From Verrucomicrobiota bacterium (GTDB taxonomy: Bacteria; Verrucomicrobiota; Verrucomicrobiia; Opitutales; Opitutaceae), in NCBI GenBank assembly GCA_016871775.1, contig VHCI01000017.1, positions 1 to 43,544 of the forward strand: 43,544 bases of DNA, given 5' to 3'. Of this stretch, positions 35,299 to 43,544 are shown one piece after another. The position numbers and the translations under genes are program-made. The notes beneath the pieces were generated by a model. It was given only the letters and a program-made list of their open reading frames with translations. It had not been told where the DNA came from and searched no databases. The stretch's first letter is position 1, and each line of letters opens with the position of its first letter.

Positions 35299-35715
35299 AT
35301 GGAGAAAACGTTCATCATCCTGAAGCCTGACGCGATGGAGAAACGCTTGGTGGGCACGATCGTGGCCCGCTTCGAGGCGGCCGGTTTCGACGTCGTCGCT
35401 TGCAAGATGGGCCGGCTGTCGCCCGCGCTGCTCCGGGAACATTACGCGCACGTCGCGTCCAAGCCCTTCTATCCGGAAATCGAGGCCTTTATGAACCGCC
35501 GGCCCGTGGTCCTGTTGGCCCTCCAGGGCGAAAACGTGGTCCAGCGCGTGCGAGACCTGCTCGGGCCGACCGATTCGCGCAAGGCGGCCAGGGGCACCAT
35601 CCGCGGGGACTTCGGCACCGATATGATGGTCAACGTCGCCCACGCTTCCGACAGCATGGAAAACGCCCGGGCCGAGCTGGCCCGTTTCTTCCGCCCCGAG
35701 GAATTGTTCGCCTGA
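35299..35715 (+). CDS. ndk: Nucleoside diphosphate kinase
   Basis: 138 codons from ATG 35299. The protein is a normal-length NDK: T-F-I-I-L-K-P-D-A at the start (Lys ATP contact), R-P-V-V-L-L-A-L-Q-G-E-N-V, and G-P-T-D-S-R-K-A-A-R-G-T-I-R. The catalytic histidine is in N-V-A-H115-A-S-D-S, the expected position. It balances NTP pools in the cytosol. It stands alone between the TonB receptor and a convergent FAD-oxidoreductase gene, with hairpins on both sides. Confidence 0.97.
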   Translation: MEKTFIILKPDAMEKRLVGTIVARFEAAGFDVVACKMGRLSPALLREHYAHVASKPFYPEIEAFMNRRPVVLLALQGENVVQRVRDLLGPTDSRKAARGTIRGDFGTDMMVNVAHASDSMENARAELARFFRPEELFA

Positions 35716-35747
35716 GCGGCGCGCGCGGCGGGTGCGCCGCGCTCAGG
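35711..35747. terminator. Bidirectional hairpin carrying both stop codons
   Basis: CCTGAGC-GGCGC (35711-35722) pairs with GCGCC-(GC bulge)-GCTCAGG (35734-35747), a 7+5 bp stem around an 11-base loop. The TGA of ndk lies in one arm and the complement of the FAD-oxidoreductase stop in the other. It is the strongest convergent terminator candidate in the window, although no T-run is present. Confidence 0.55.
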
Positions 35748-37476
35748 GCCGGCGCTCCCACGCCAGCGGAATCCCGGCCGCCGACAATTGGGCCTGAAAA
35801 TCCGCCAACCGGCCCGGCGCCTTGCGAACGGACCGCGGCGCGTGCCGTCCGGCCAGGCAGAAGGCCGCCAGTTCCCCGGCGGCCTCACCGATGTTCCACT
35901 CCACGGGGTGGAGGCGATAGCAGCCATTCGTGAGGTGGGTGGTGCCGATGTTCTTGTTCGCGGCCAGGAGGTTCTCCATCCGCACGGGCAAAAGGCAGCC
36001 GAGCGGGATTTGGAAGGGCAGCGCGGGGAAATCGATGTAGTTGTCGCCGCCGCTGCTGGGGTGGAGGTCGATGTTGTAGCTGCCGATCCCGACGCTGTCC
36101 GGGAAGAGGGCCGCTGTGGTCTCGGCCGGGGTCTTCGGACCTGTCTCGCGCTGGCGGGCCTCCGTGCCGACGTGCAGCTCGCTCACGGTAAATTCCGCGC
36201 GGATCCGGCGGCTCTCGCGGATGTACGGGTACTTGGCGAGGCCGTCCGCCGTGCCGACAATGTCCGGGCGCAGCCGCAGCCCCTTCCAACCCGTGCCGCC
36301 GTCCGGGCGCGGGCACTCGGTCTGTAGCCAGTGAAGCCATGATAAGCTCAACTGCTTGCCTCCCTCGGTATGGCGCGCGGCCTCCGCGGGCGAAACGCCG
36401 GCGAGGTTACCCAGCATATAGTCGTTCTGGGGCCAGTTCACTAGGGTGATGTCCCCTCGGTAGGTACCGGGCGCGAACTGCGAGCGGTCGATGATCCGCC
36501 GGTACTTGAACAGTCCCGTGCCCTTCTCGGGGTCAAAGCCCATATTGAAGGGCTGGAGGGTCCGCGGCGACGAATAGAAGAGGCTCAGCAGCTTGCCCGA
36601 CCACGGCGGCCGAAGGGCGGGGACGTGATCGCGCCAGAAGGCGTAGTCGCGCGGGCGCTCGATCACGTGATCCTCCCCCGCGACGTAATCGATCGCGAAG
36701 CAGCAGGTGAAGGACTGGTGGTTGTCCGGCTCCGCCTGCTCCTTCGCGCGGGGCTCCCCGGTCTCCCGCCGCGACTCCGCCCCAGTAACGAACTCCGTGC
36801 CGGTGAGCGGCAGCAGGTCCCCGAGTTCGGTCGCATCGATGAAGTAAGGCGCGCGCAGCACGGTCTCGTGGCCGAGGTCGAGGCTGCGGACGGTTACGGC
36901 GTCGACCCGGTCCCCCGTGGTCTGGGCCGCGACCGGCACGTGGAACAGCAGGATCTCCACGCGACCCCCGGCCACGTGCGGGGCCAGGAGTTCCTGCAGG
37001 GCCGCGAGGGCGACACGCGGCTCGTGGCAGAGCCGGGAGACGCTGCCGTTGCCCGGGTTGAGCCGGGCATTCGCGTGCGCGGCGGGCGTCAGCGGAAAAT
37101 TGCGCCGGTAGTGGTCGCGGATGCGCTCCCGCAACTCGCGGTAGGACCGGGTTGCGCCGCCGGTCTCGATCTGAGCGTTCTCATCCGGCGGCACCGCCTG
37201 GGAGGTTAACTGGCCGCCGATCCAATCCGTCTCCTCAGAGAGGATCACCCGCCGCCCCCGGCGCGCCGCGGCCAGGGCCGCCGCGCAGCCGCCGAGTCCG
37301 CCGCCGATCACCACCACATCCGCCCGCAGTTCCTTCGCAGCTGGCGAGGTCCGGGCTGCTACGCCACTGAGGATCACGGGGCCGGCGGACGCCCCGCCCG
37401 CCCGCAGCGCGGACGGGGCCAGGGCGGCGGCGGGCAGGGCGCAGACGGACTGACGGAGGAAACGACGGCGGTTCAT
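35743..37476 (-). CDS. Exported FAD-dependent oxidoreductase
   Basis: 577 codons from ATG 37474-37476. The N-terminus M-N-R-R-R-F-L-R-Q-S plus a hydrophobic Ala-rich stretch is a Tat-type signal, apt for export of a folded flavoprotein. The dinucleotide motif V-V-V-I-G-G-G-L-G-G-C-A-A-A-L-A-A-A-R-R-G is at about 54-74, followed by E-E-T-D-W-I-G-G-Q-L-T-S-Q. Mid-protein, Y-F-I-D-A-T-E-L-G-D-L-L is the second FAD contact. The C-terminus has N-L-L-A-A-N-K-N-I-G-T-T-H-L-T-N-G-C-Y-R-L-H-P-V-E-W. This family (FAD_oxidored) is common beside glycan genes in Bacteroidetes and Verrucomicrobia; substrates are largely unknown. It lies 17 bp after a TonB receptor gene on the same strand and is probably co-transcribed with it. 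Confidence 0.9.
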   Translation of the reverse strand: MNRRRFLRQSVCALPAAALAPSALRAGGASAGPVILSGVAARTSPAAKELRADVVVIGGGLGGCAAALAAARRGRRVILSEETDWIGGQLTSQAVPPDENAQIETGGATRSYRELRERIRDHYRRNFPLTPAAHANARLNPGNGSVSRLCHEPRVALAALQELLAPHVAGGRVEILLFHVPVAAQTTGDRVDAVTVRSLDLGHETVLRAPYFIDATELGDLLPLTGTEFVTGAESRRETGEPRAKEQAEPDNHQSFTCCFAIDYVAGEDHVIERPRDYAFWRDHVPALRPPWSGKLLSLFYSSPRTLQPFNMGFDPEKGTGLFKYRRIIDRSQFAPGTYRGDITLVNWPQNDYMLGNLAGVSPAEAARHTEGGKQLSLSWLHWLQTECPRPDGGTGWKGLRLRPDIVGTADGLAKYPYIRESRRIRAEFTVSELHVGTEARQRETGPKTPAETTAALFPDSVGIGSYNIDLHPSSGGDNYIDFPALPFQIPLGCLLPVRMENLLAANKNIGTTHLTNGCYRLHPVEWNIGEAAGELAAFCLAGRHAPRSVRKAPGRLADFQAQLSAAGIPLAWERRP

Positions 37477-37493
37477 CGGGGTGACGGGGGACG

Positions 37494-40490
37494 TCAGTAA
37501 GTGCCCTTCAGGGCGAACGTCCAGCTCTGGCCCACGGTCTCGTTCCGCGTGAGCGCGGTCAGTCCGCCGGCGAAACGCTGCAGGTTGATGTAAGGCGTGT
37601 CGGTGAGGTTTCGCACGCTAACCGAAAGGCTATAGGCGGGGCTCAGGCGCCAGCCGGCTCCAGCGTCAACGTTGGTGCGATGCCTCCGGAAGGTCGTACC
37701 GGCGAGGTTCGTGTTCACGTCATCGGTCCAGTTCCAGTTCGTGTAGAGGTTGAGGCGGTTGTAGGAGTAATTGATCCCGCCGCTGGCGAGGTGGGGCGTC
37801 AGGTTCGCGCGCGGCACCTCCGCGTAAAGCCGGGTGTAGCTCGCCCGCACGGAGAGGCGCCGGAACAGCGCGCCAAGGAACGAGAGGCTCTGGTTGTACT
37901 CCCACTCCATGCTACGCATCTGGATGGTGCCCGGACCGTTGTCGGTGGTGATGAACTCGTAGCCAAGCAGCTCGTCGTCCCCGGTGTAGCCGAACTCCTG
38001 CGCGGTCAGACGGTCGGTGATGAACAGGTTGCGCACCTTGCGCTCCGTGAGGGTGACGGCGAGTTGGCCCACCGGCTCGAAATAATAGGCGAGCCGCGCG
38101 GCGTAGTTGTTTGCCGTCTCCGGCTTCAGGCGCGGGTTAGGCGAGGTGACCGTCAGCGCGGTGTCATTGACGATCCAGACGCCGGCGAGATTGACGTAGG
38201 AGGGCCGGCGGATCGTGGAGCTGTAGCCAAAGTGGAAATCGAGGTTGCGGGCCAGCCCGTACTTGACCGAGGCGCTGGGGAAGAGGTTGTCGTAGTCGCC
38301 GGTGCGCTTTACGCGCGGCTGGGAAAGGAACTGGTACTGAATGCCCGGGATGGTCGTGGCGCGGCCAGCGGCGCTCACCGGGAAGCCCGCCGCCCGAAGT
38401 TCCGCCGGGGTCCGCGTGTCCGCCTCACTCGCCTCGGTGCTGGTGCCTTCCCAGCGCAGCCCGGCCCGCAGGGTGAGCCCCCGTAGGCTGGCGGTCCCCA
38501 TCAGGAAGCCCGAGTCGACGCGCTCGTAATAGCGGCGCCGCCGGGCGACGTAGGACTCGTAGAAGTTGTCGCCGTTGGTGCCCCAGTTCTGCCGGAACGC
38601 GTCCGGGTTGGCGCGGTAGAGGTCCGCGATCGCGCGGAGGTTGGGCATAAAGACGTTCCCGCCCGAAAGGGACCGGATCGCCCCGCCGTTCATCCCGAGG
38701 TCGTACTCCCAGGGGGACCGGTAGTTGGCCCAGGCGCCGGCCCCCCCGCCCGGAAGGTAGTCAAACCGCTTCGCCAGCTGGTCGTCCTCGAATTTCTGGA
38801 ACTGCTGGCGCGACTTCACGCCGGATTTCCAAGTCACCGGGACGAACCGCGCGGTCTTCAGGATCGCGTTGACCTCGCCGCTGAAGAAGGTCGTGCGCCC
38901 GAAGCGGCCGTCATTGAGGGTGAACGAGGGGCTCGTGAAGCTCACGCCGTTGCTGATGTCCGGGCCGGCGACCTGGGTGAAACGCCAGTCGGCGGAAAGC
39001 GGCGAGGAGCGCTCGGCGCGGAAGGTGACGTTCGCCGCCGCAGGTGAGTTGCTGTCGCGGATCGACTGGCGGCGCCCAAGGGGGTCGTACCAGCTGGTCG
39101 AGTCAGTGTACGCGAACTTGCCCTCGACCTCGAGATTGCCCCGTTTGTAGCCGAAGCGGGGCAGGAGCGTGAGCGTCTCACCCATCTTGGAAACCGCCAC
39201 GGGATTCACCTGCACGGAGCCGGTCGGCGCGGACACGAAACTCAGAAGCGGGTCCGCCCCGGCCACGTTCACGCGGGTCCCGGCATTGAAGATCGTCGTG
39301 CGCTGCGGGGTCCACAGGTCCGCGTAATTGTAGACGACGCCCAGGCCGATGTTGAGCTCGGGGCTGATGCGGTAGTCGGCGGTGAGGGTGGTGGCGAAAC
39401 GCTTGTTGAAACGGGGCGCCCATTGGAAATTCAGGGTCGTCGGCACGAGCGGGCGCGGGTCGGTCGCGGTGGGCGTCGCGTTGTAGGCCTGGGAGGTGAT
39501 GAGCGCCTCCTGGTAGACGTTGGATTCGCTGACGTTAAGCACGATGCCGAGGGAGCGGTTCAGAAAGACGTCCGAGTACTCAAAGATGCCGCCGGGGCGC
39601 CACTTGCGGCTCGGGCGATCCTCGTCGGGCCCGAGCTTGGCGCGGAAGTCCATCTCCTCCGAGTGCGCGGTGACGTTCGCCTGCCACGAGACCCGCCGGC
39701 CCGCGCGGTCGAACGCCCGCTTCGTGCGCAGGTTGATCGTCCCCGCCGGCGCGTTGGCGTCGACATCGGCGCTGATCGTCTTGGACACCTCGATCGACTC
39801 CATCGAGTTCAGCGAGGCCATCTCCATCGTGAAGGAGCGGGCCGCACCCGAGCCGCTGTTGTTGGCATCCACGCTGGCGAGGGCGATGCCGTCCATCGTC
39901 ACCGAGGTGTACTCGGAGCCCAGGCCGCCCAAGCGCACGGTGCGCACCTCCCCGTAGAACAGGTCCAGCTCGACGCCGGGCAGATGCTTGAGGAACTCGC
40001 CCACGTTGCCCTCCGCGTTGTCGCCGAAGGAGTCCGAGGCGACCGTGTTGGTGATGTTCATCGAGTTGCGCTGGTCCATGATCGCCTTTGCCGCGCCCTC
40101 CCTTTCGGAGGAGACGACAAACGCGTCCAGCTTCAGCGCCTCGCCGGGCGCGGCCAGCGCGCTGACTAGGGCGAAGTCCTGCGTGACGGTCGCGCCCGCG
40201 GCGACGTTTACCGTGGCGCTCGCGTCCTGGTAGCCGGTATAGGTCACGCTGAGGTTCACGCGGCCGGTCATCACTGGGTAGAGCCGGTATTCGCCGCCAC
40301 CCCCGGAGACCGCAGCGACGCCGGTCTCGCGGACGACCACGCGTGCGTTCCGCACGTATTCTCCGGTCGCTGGGTTCGAGATTCGTCCCGTAACGGTCCC
40401 CCCGGTCGGCTGGGCGAGCAGCAAAGCGGGGCCAAAGGCGAGGACCAGCGCGAGGATTTGGCCTGCAAGCAGACGCGGAGTAGGGTTCAT
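37494..40490 (-). CDS. TonB-dependent receptor with carboxypeptidase-regulatory-like domain
   Basis: 998 codons from ATG 40488-40490; a good ribosome site (AAGGAG, minus strand, 40501-40496) supports this start. A signal peptide (L-L-A-G-Q-I-L-A-L-V-L-A-F-G) is followed by a carboxypeptidase-regulatory-like domain (T-V-T-G-R-I-S-N-P-A-T-G-E-Y to about 110). Next comes a TonB-box-like segment L-K-L-D-A-F-V-V-S-S-E-R-E-G. The plug contains G-E-F-L-K-H-L-P-G-V and V-T-M-D-G-I-A. A long beta-barrel ends in F-A-L-K-G-T-Y. The D-A-F-V-V plus E-R-E-G arrangement is typical of the large receptor families in Opitutaceae. The substrate is probably a glycan breakdown product or related large ligand; no SusD partner is visible. 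It is followed by the FAD-oxidoreductase gene, and an upstream receptor is divergent. Confidence 0.92.
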   Translation of the reverse strand: MNPTPRLLAGQILALVLAFGPALLLAQPTGGTVTGRISNPATGEYVRNARVVVRETGVAAVSGGGGEYRLYPVMTGRVNLSVTYTGYQDASATVNVAAGATVTQDFALVSALAAPGEALKLDAFVVSSEREGAAKAIMDQRNSMNITNTVASDSFGDNAEGNVGEFLKHLPGVELDLFYGEVRTVRLGGLGSEYTSVTMDGIALASVDANNSGSGAARSFTMEMASLNSMESIEVSKTISADVDANAPAGTINLRTKRAFDRAGRRVSWQANVTAHSEEMDFRAKLGPDEDRPSRKWRPGGIFEYSDVFLNRSLGIVLNVSESNVYQEALITSQAYNATPTATDPRPLVPTTLNFQWAPRFNKRFATTLTADYRISPELNIGLGVVYNYADLWTPQRTTIFNAGTRVNVAGADPLLSFVSAPTGSVQVNPVAVSKMGETLTLLPRFGYKRGNLEVEGKFAYTDSTSWYDPLGRRQSIRDSNSPAAANVTFRAERSSPLSADWRFTQVAGPDISNGVSFTSPSFTLNDGRFGRTTFFSGEVNAILKTARFVPVTWKSGVKSRQQFQKFEDDQLAKRFDYLPGGGAGAWANYRSPWEYDLGMNGGAIRSLSGGNVFMPNLRAIADLYRANPDAFRQNWGTNGDNFYESYVARRRRYYERVDSGFLMGTASLRGLTLRAGLRWEGTSTEASEADTRTPAELRAAGFPVSAAGRATTIPGIQYQFLSQPRVKRTGDYDNLFPSASVKYGLARNLDFHFGYSSTIRRPSYVNLAGVWIVNDTALTVTSPNPRLKPETANNYAARLAYYFEPVGQLAVTLTERKVRNLFITDRLTAQEFGYTGDDELLGYEFITTDNGPGTIQMRSMEWEYNQSLSFLGALFRRLSVRASYTRLYAEVPRANLTPHLASGGINYSYNRLNLYTNWNWTDDVNTNLAGTTFRRHRTNVDAGAGWRLSPAYSLSVSVRNLTDTPYINLQRFAGGLTALTRNETVGQSWTFALKGTY

Positions 40491-40495
40491 CGGGG

Positions 40496-40501
40496 CTCCT
40501 T
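40496..40501 (-). promoter_or_regulatory. Shine-Dalgarno AAGGAG for the 998-aa receptor
   Basis: On the minus strand AAGGAG ends five bases before the ATG. Most genes in this window lack such a site, so this one is informative in fixing the start. Confidence 0.6.
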
Positions 40502-40683
40502 GTGCTGCAGGTGAGGTGACCGAGAACCTCCAGCGCGGTCAAGGCCGCGTGTGTCAGGGGGGCGCCCGCTCCACGAGATGCGATGGAATCGCCTTGTTCA
40601 GGCGGTCCGCCGCGCTTTTCCTTTCGCTTCCGTCCTCCCGCCCCGGAAGCCGCCCCTGTATCCCCCGGGCCGCACCCATCCCC

Positions 40684-43544
40684 ATGACATCCCGCTCCCG
40701 CCGCTGCCCAACCTTCCTCCGATTGGTTCTTGTTGCCCTCGCGTTCGCCTTGCCGCTTACCGGCGCCGAGCCCGGCAGCGTGACCGGCACGGTCAGCAAT
40801 GCCGCCACCCGTAATCTGCTGCCCGGCGCCCGAGTCGAGATCGCCCCGCTCGGGCTCTCCGCGCTCACCGACGACACCGGACGGTACGTGCTTGCCGGCG
40901 TGCCCGCCGGCAGCACGAGCTCGTCGTCGCCTACATCGGTCTGGACGCCGTCCGGCGCGCCGTGACGGTCGCGGCGGGCCAGCGAGTGAACCAGGACTTC
41001 GACCTCACGACCGGCATCTACAAGCTGGACCAGTTCAAGGTAGTCGGGGAGCGGGAGGGGGACGCCGCCGCGATCACGGCCTACCGCAACTCGGAAAACC
41101 TGAAGAACATCGCGGCCACGGACTCGTTCGGGAATCTCCCGAACCTGAACGCCGGCGAGGTCGCGATCCGTTCGCCCGGAATTTACGGGGAGCTCGACGC
41201 GGGCGGGAACCTTGCGGGCTTCAACGTCCGCGGGATGGGCCCAGGGCTGAACAGCGTGACGATGGATGGCGGCCTGATGACCGGCCAAGGCGGGATGGGG
41301 CGGTCGATCTTCGTCAACAACATCACGGGCGCGATGTTCGAGCAGGTGGAGCTGGTCAAGGGCCACACGCCGGACAAGGGCGCTGATTCCCTCGGCGGTA
41401 CGATCAACTTCAAGAGCCGCTCGCCGCTCTCGATGCGCGAGAAGCGCCGCATCACCTACACCCTGACCGGCCGGCTCGCCCCGTCCTTCACTCAGCAGAT
41501 TCCCATCCGGGAGGACCGAAGGCTCCACGGGCTCTTCACCCTCGGCTACCAGGAGGTCTTCGACGTCCTCGGCGGCAGCCGCAACCTCGGCGTCTCGCTG
41601 ACCCTATTCAACAGCGAGACGGCGATTGGCTCCTTCTTCACCACGCGGGATTACCAGAACACCCTCACGCAGCCGGCCTTCCTTTGGGACTACCGCTGGG
41701 ATGACCTCTACAACCACCGGCGCCAGAAGAACGTGACGCTCAAGGCCGACTACCGGCTGACCCCCTCAACCAAGCTTTCCTTCCTGACGACGTACATCGA
41801 CCACTCGGAGGTCTACCGGCGCCAGTACGCCGTTCGTGCCTTCAGCAATGGTCAGGCGCAGGATACCGTGCCCAGCGCGACCACCAGCATCGTCCCGGGT
41901 TACACCTCCCGGATCACGACGGTCCGCCCCGTGGCTTCATCGGTCATTGACGTGACGATGACGGGACCGAACAACTTCTTCAACCGGCTGCGCCGCGTGG
42001 ACCTCGGCGTGGAGCACGAGCAGGGTCGGCTCCTGCTGGAAGCAAACGCCCGCTACACGCAGACTCACATCAACATCGGCAACGGCGAGGGCGCGGTGCT
42101 GACGAACCGCATCAGCGGCACCGGCTGGATCATCGACCGGACTCGCTCGGACCTCTACCCGCAATTTCTTGCCAATGGCGGGCTGGATTTCACCGATCCA
42201 GCCAACTACCGGCCGATCGCGAACGGCCTCTCCAATCAGAACGACCGCCAGATCCACGAGGTCGCCGAGGCCCGCATCGACGCCCGCTACACGCTGCCGC
42301 TCGCGGCCCCCGTTTTCGCCAAGGCGGGCGTTCACTGGCGGGAACAGCACGTCGGCGTCCGCAGCGCCTCCCGCCGCTGGAGCTACAACGGCACCGGCCC
42401 GCTACCGCAGGATCCCAACCTGCTGACGATGGACCGGCGGATGACCGGCCGGGCGATCCCGCAATGGGAAGCCTCTTGGTTTATGCGCTCGCGCGAGGTC
42501 GCCGACCCCTCGCTGTGGCGCGAGGATCTATATTTCCGCAACACCACCCGCTACACGGCTTATCGGGACGTCGTCGAGACAGTCACGGCGCCCTACGTGA
42601 TGACGCAGGGCAAGCTAGGCCGCGAGAGTTGGGCCGGACGTACCGGCTTCCTCGGCGGCGTGCGCTGGGAGAAGACGGAGAATGAGGCCGACGGCTGGGT
42701 GCGCGCCCGGGTACTCAGCACCGCCGCGCAGCAGACGGCCGACCCGGCTGGGACCGCCCAGCGCGACTACGCGAACAACCGGCGCCAGATCACCGGTGAT
42801 TATACCAAGGCATTCCCGAGCGTGCACGCCTGGCACGACTGGAGCGCCAACCTGAAGACGCGCCTTAGCTGGTCCTCGAGCTTCGGCCGGCCCGCCTTTG
42901 GCAACTTGTCGCCCGCGGAGACCCCGAACGAGAACCTGCGGACGGTCACGGTCAACAATCCCTCGCTCCTGCCCCAGACCGCCCGCAACTGGGACGCCAC
43001 TCTCGAGTATTACTTTGAGCCGGTGGGCAACCTCACGGTTGGCTGGTTCCACAAGGAGATCCGGGACTACATCGTGAGCGGCATCGATTCCGGCACGATC
43101 GGCACCGGCACGGACAACGGTTACAACGGGGAGTATGCCGGCTGGAACATCCTGAGCTCCGCCAACGCGGGCACCGCGATCGTGCAGGGCTGGGAATTCA
43201 GCTACCAGCAGCAGTTCACCTTCCTGCCGGGGGCGCTCAAGGGACTCAGCGGGATGATCAATTACACCCTCCTCGAGACCCGCGGCAACTATGGCGGTAC
43301 GACCCGCCGGGGCACCGGTCAGGTGGCCGGCTTCGTGCCGCGCACCGCGAACACGAGCCTTAGCTGGCGCTACCGCGGTTTTAGCACGCGGCTGCTCGTC
43401 AACTACGGGGGCGAGTACCTGCAGGCCTACGGCGCCGCCTCCGCCGCCCGGAACCTCTACCGGATGGCGCGCACGCTGGTGAACCTCGGCCTCGCCTACC
43501 AGCTGCGACCGACGCTGAGCTTCACCGTCGACGCCGACAACCTC
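40684..43544 (+). pseudogene. TonB-dependent receptor, frameshifted near 40915 and cut by the window edge
   Basis: ATG 40684 opens a signal peptide (F-L-R-L-V-L-V-A-L-A-F-A-L-P-L-T-G-A) and a carboxypeptidase-regulatory-like domain (G-S-V-T-G-T-V-S-N-A-A-T, then L-A-G-V-P-A-G-S-T). At about 40915-40917 the expected continuation E-L-V-V-A-Y-I-G-L-D lies in the next frame; inserting one base after the ACG codon restores it. The original frame stops at 40965. The second frame is then open from 40917 to the edge (876 codons). It has Y-K-L-D-Q-F-K-V-V-G-E-R-E-G, the plug with F-N-V-R-G-M-G-P-G-L-N-S-V-T-M-D-G, and a long barrel. The coherent reading on both sides says one gene. It is either a real one-base deletion, giving a receptor without signal, or a sequence error. 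Confidence 0.8.

Overview
The window looks like a chromosomal segment from a G+C-rich Gram-negative bacterium, most likely a verrucomicrobium close to the Opitutaceae. The pointers are large TonB-dependent receptors with an N-terminal carboxypeptidase-regulatory-like domain, a run of exported formylglycine-type sulfatases, a long NagB/PIG-L amino-sugar protein, a ThuA-like secreted protein, and many GTG starts with few Shine-Dalgarno sequences. This placement comes from protein style and gene content, not from a marker-gene tree. I see no tRNA, rRNA, CRISPR array, insertion sequence, phage gene or integrase. Gene content is a mix of housekeeping and glycan/amino-sugar functions.

Left part (1-9901). 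A truncated RND/ABC-type periplasmic adaptor lies at the left edge. A WYL-domain regulator follows, divergent from a rightward cluster with a perfect 7-bp inverted repeat between them. The cluster contains an unrecognised protein, a three-domain protein (APH-type sugar kinase, GlcN-6-P deaminase, degenerate PIG-L domain), a ROK-type kinase and a second PIG-L deacetylase with an intact metal motif. It reads as an amino-sugar (GlcNAc/GlcN) use operon. After a decayed small membrane-protein gene comes an exported PHP-type phosphoesterase.

Middle-left (9909-18503). Three exported sulfatases lie head to tail on the minus strand behind agmatine deiminase (aguA). Divergent from aguA are a deoxyhypusine-synthase-like enzyme and an ornithine/DAP-decarboxylase-family enzyme. 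Together these three look like a polyamine (putrescine to homospermidine or spermidine) locus.

Middle (18475-28446). A minus-strand operon of glnD, a soluble GAF-GAF histidine kinase and a small membrane protein has overlapping genes. It is divergent from valS, which is followed by a membrane-bound spermidine-synthase-like protein.

Right part (28462-43544). A ThuA-like secreted protein and a split cobalamin-dependent methionine synthase (metH in two pieces separated by one in-frame TGA) lie on the minus strand. MetH is divergent from a BtuB-like TonB receptor, which is followed by ndk. A minus-strand pair follows: a SusC-like/carboxypeptidase-regulatory TonB receptor and an exported FAD-dependent oxidoreductase. 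A second large TonB receptor starts at 40684, carries a one-base frameshift near 40915 and runs off the right edge.

The most notable items are the kinase-NagB-PIG-L fusion with its dead-looking PIG-L metal site, metH split by a single in-frame stop, the deoxyhypusine-synthase-like/decarboxylase/AguA polyamine locus, the WYL operator candidate, and two genes broken by single-base shifts.
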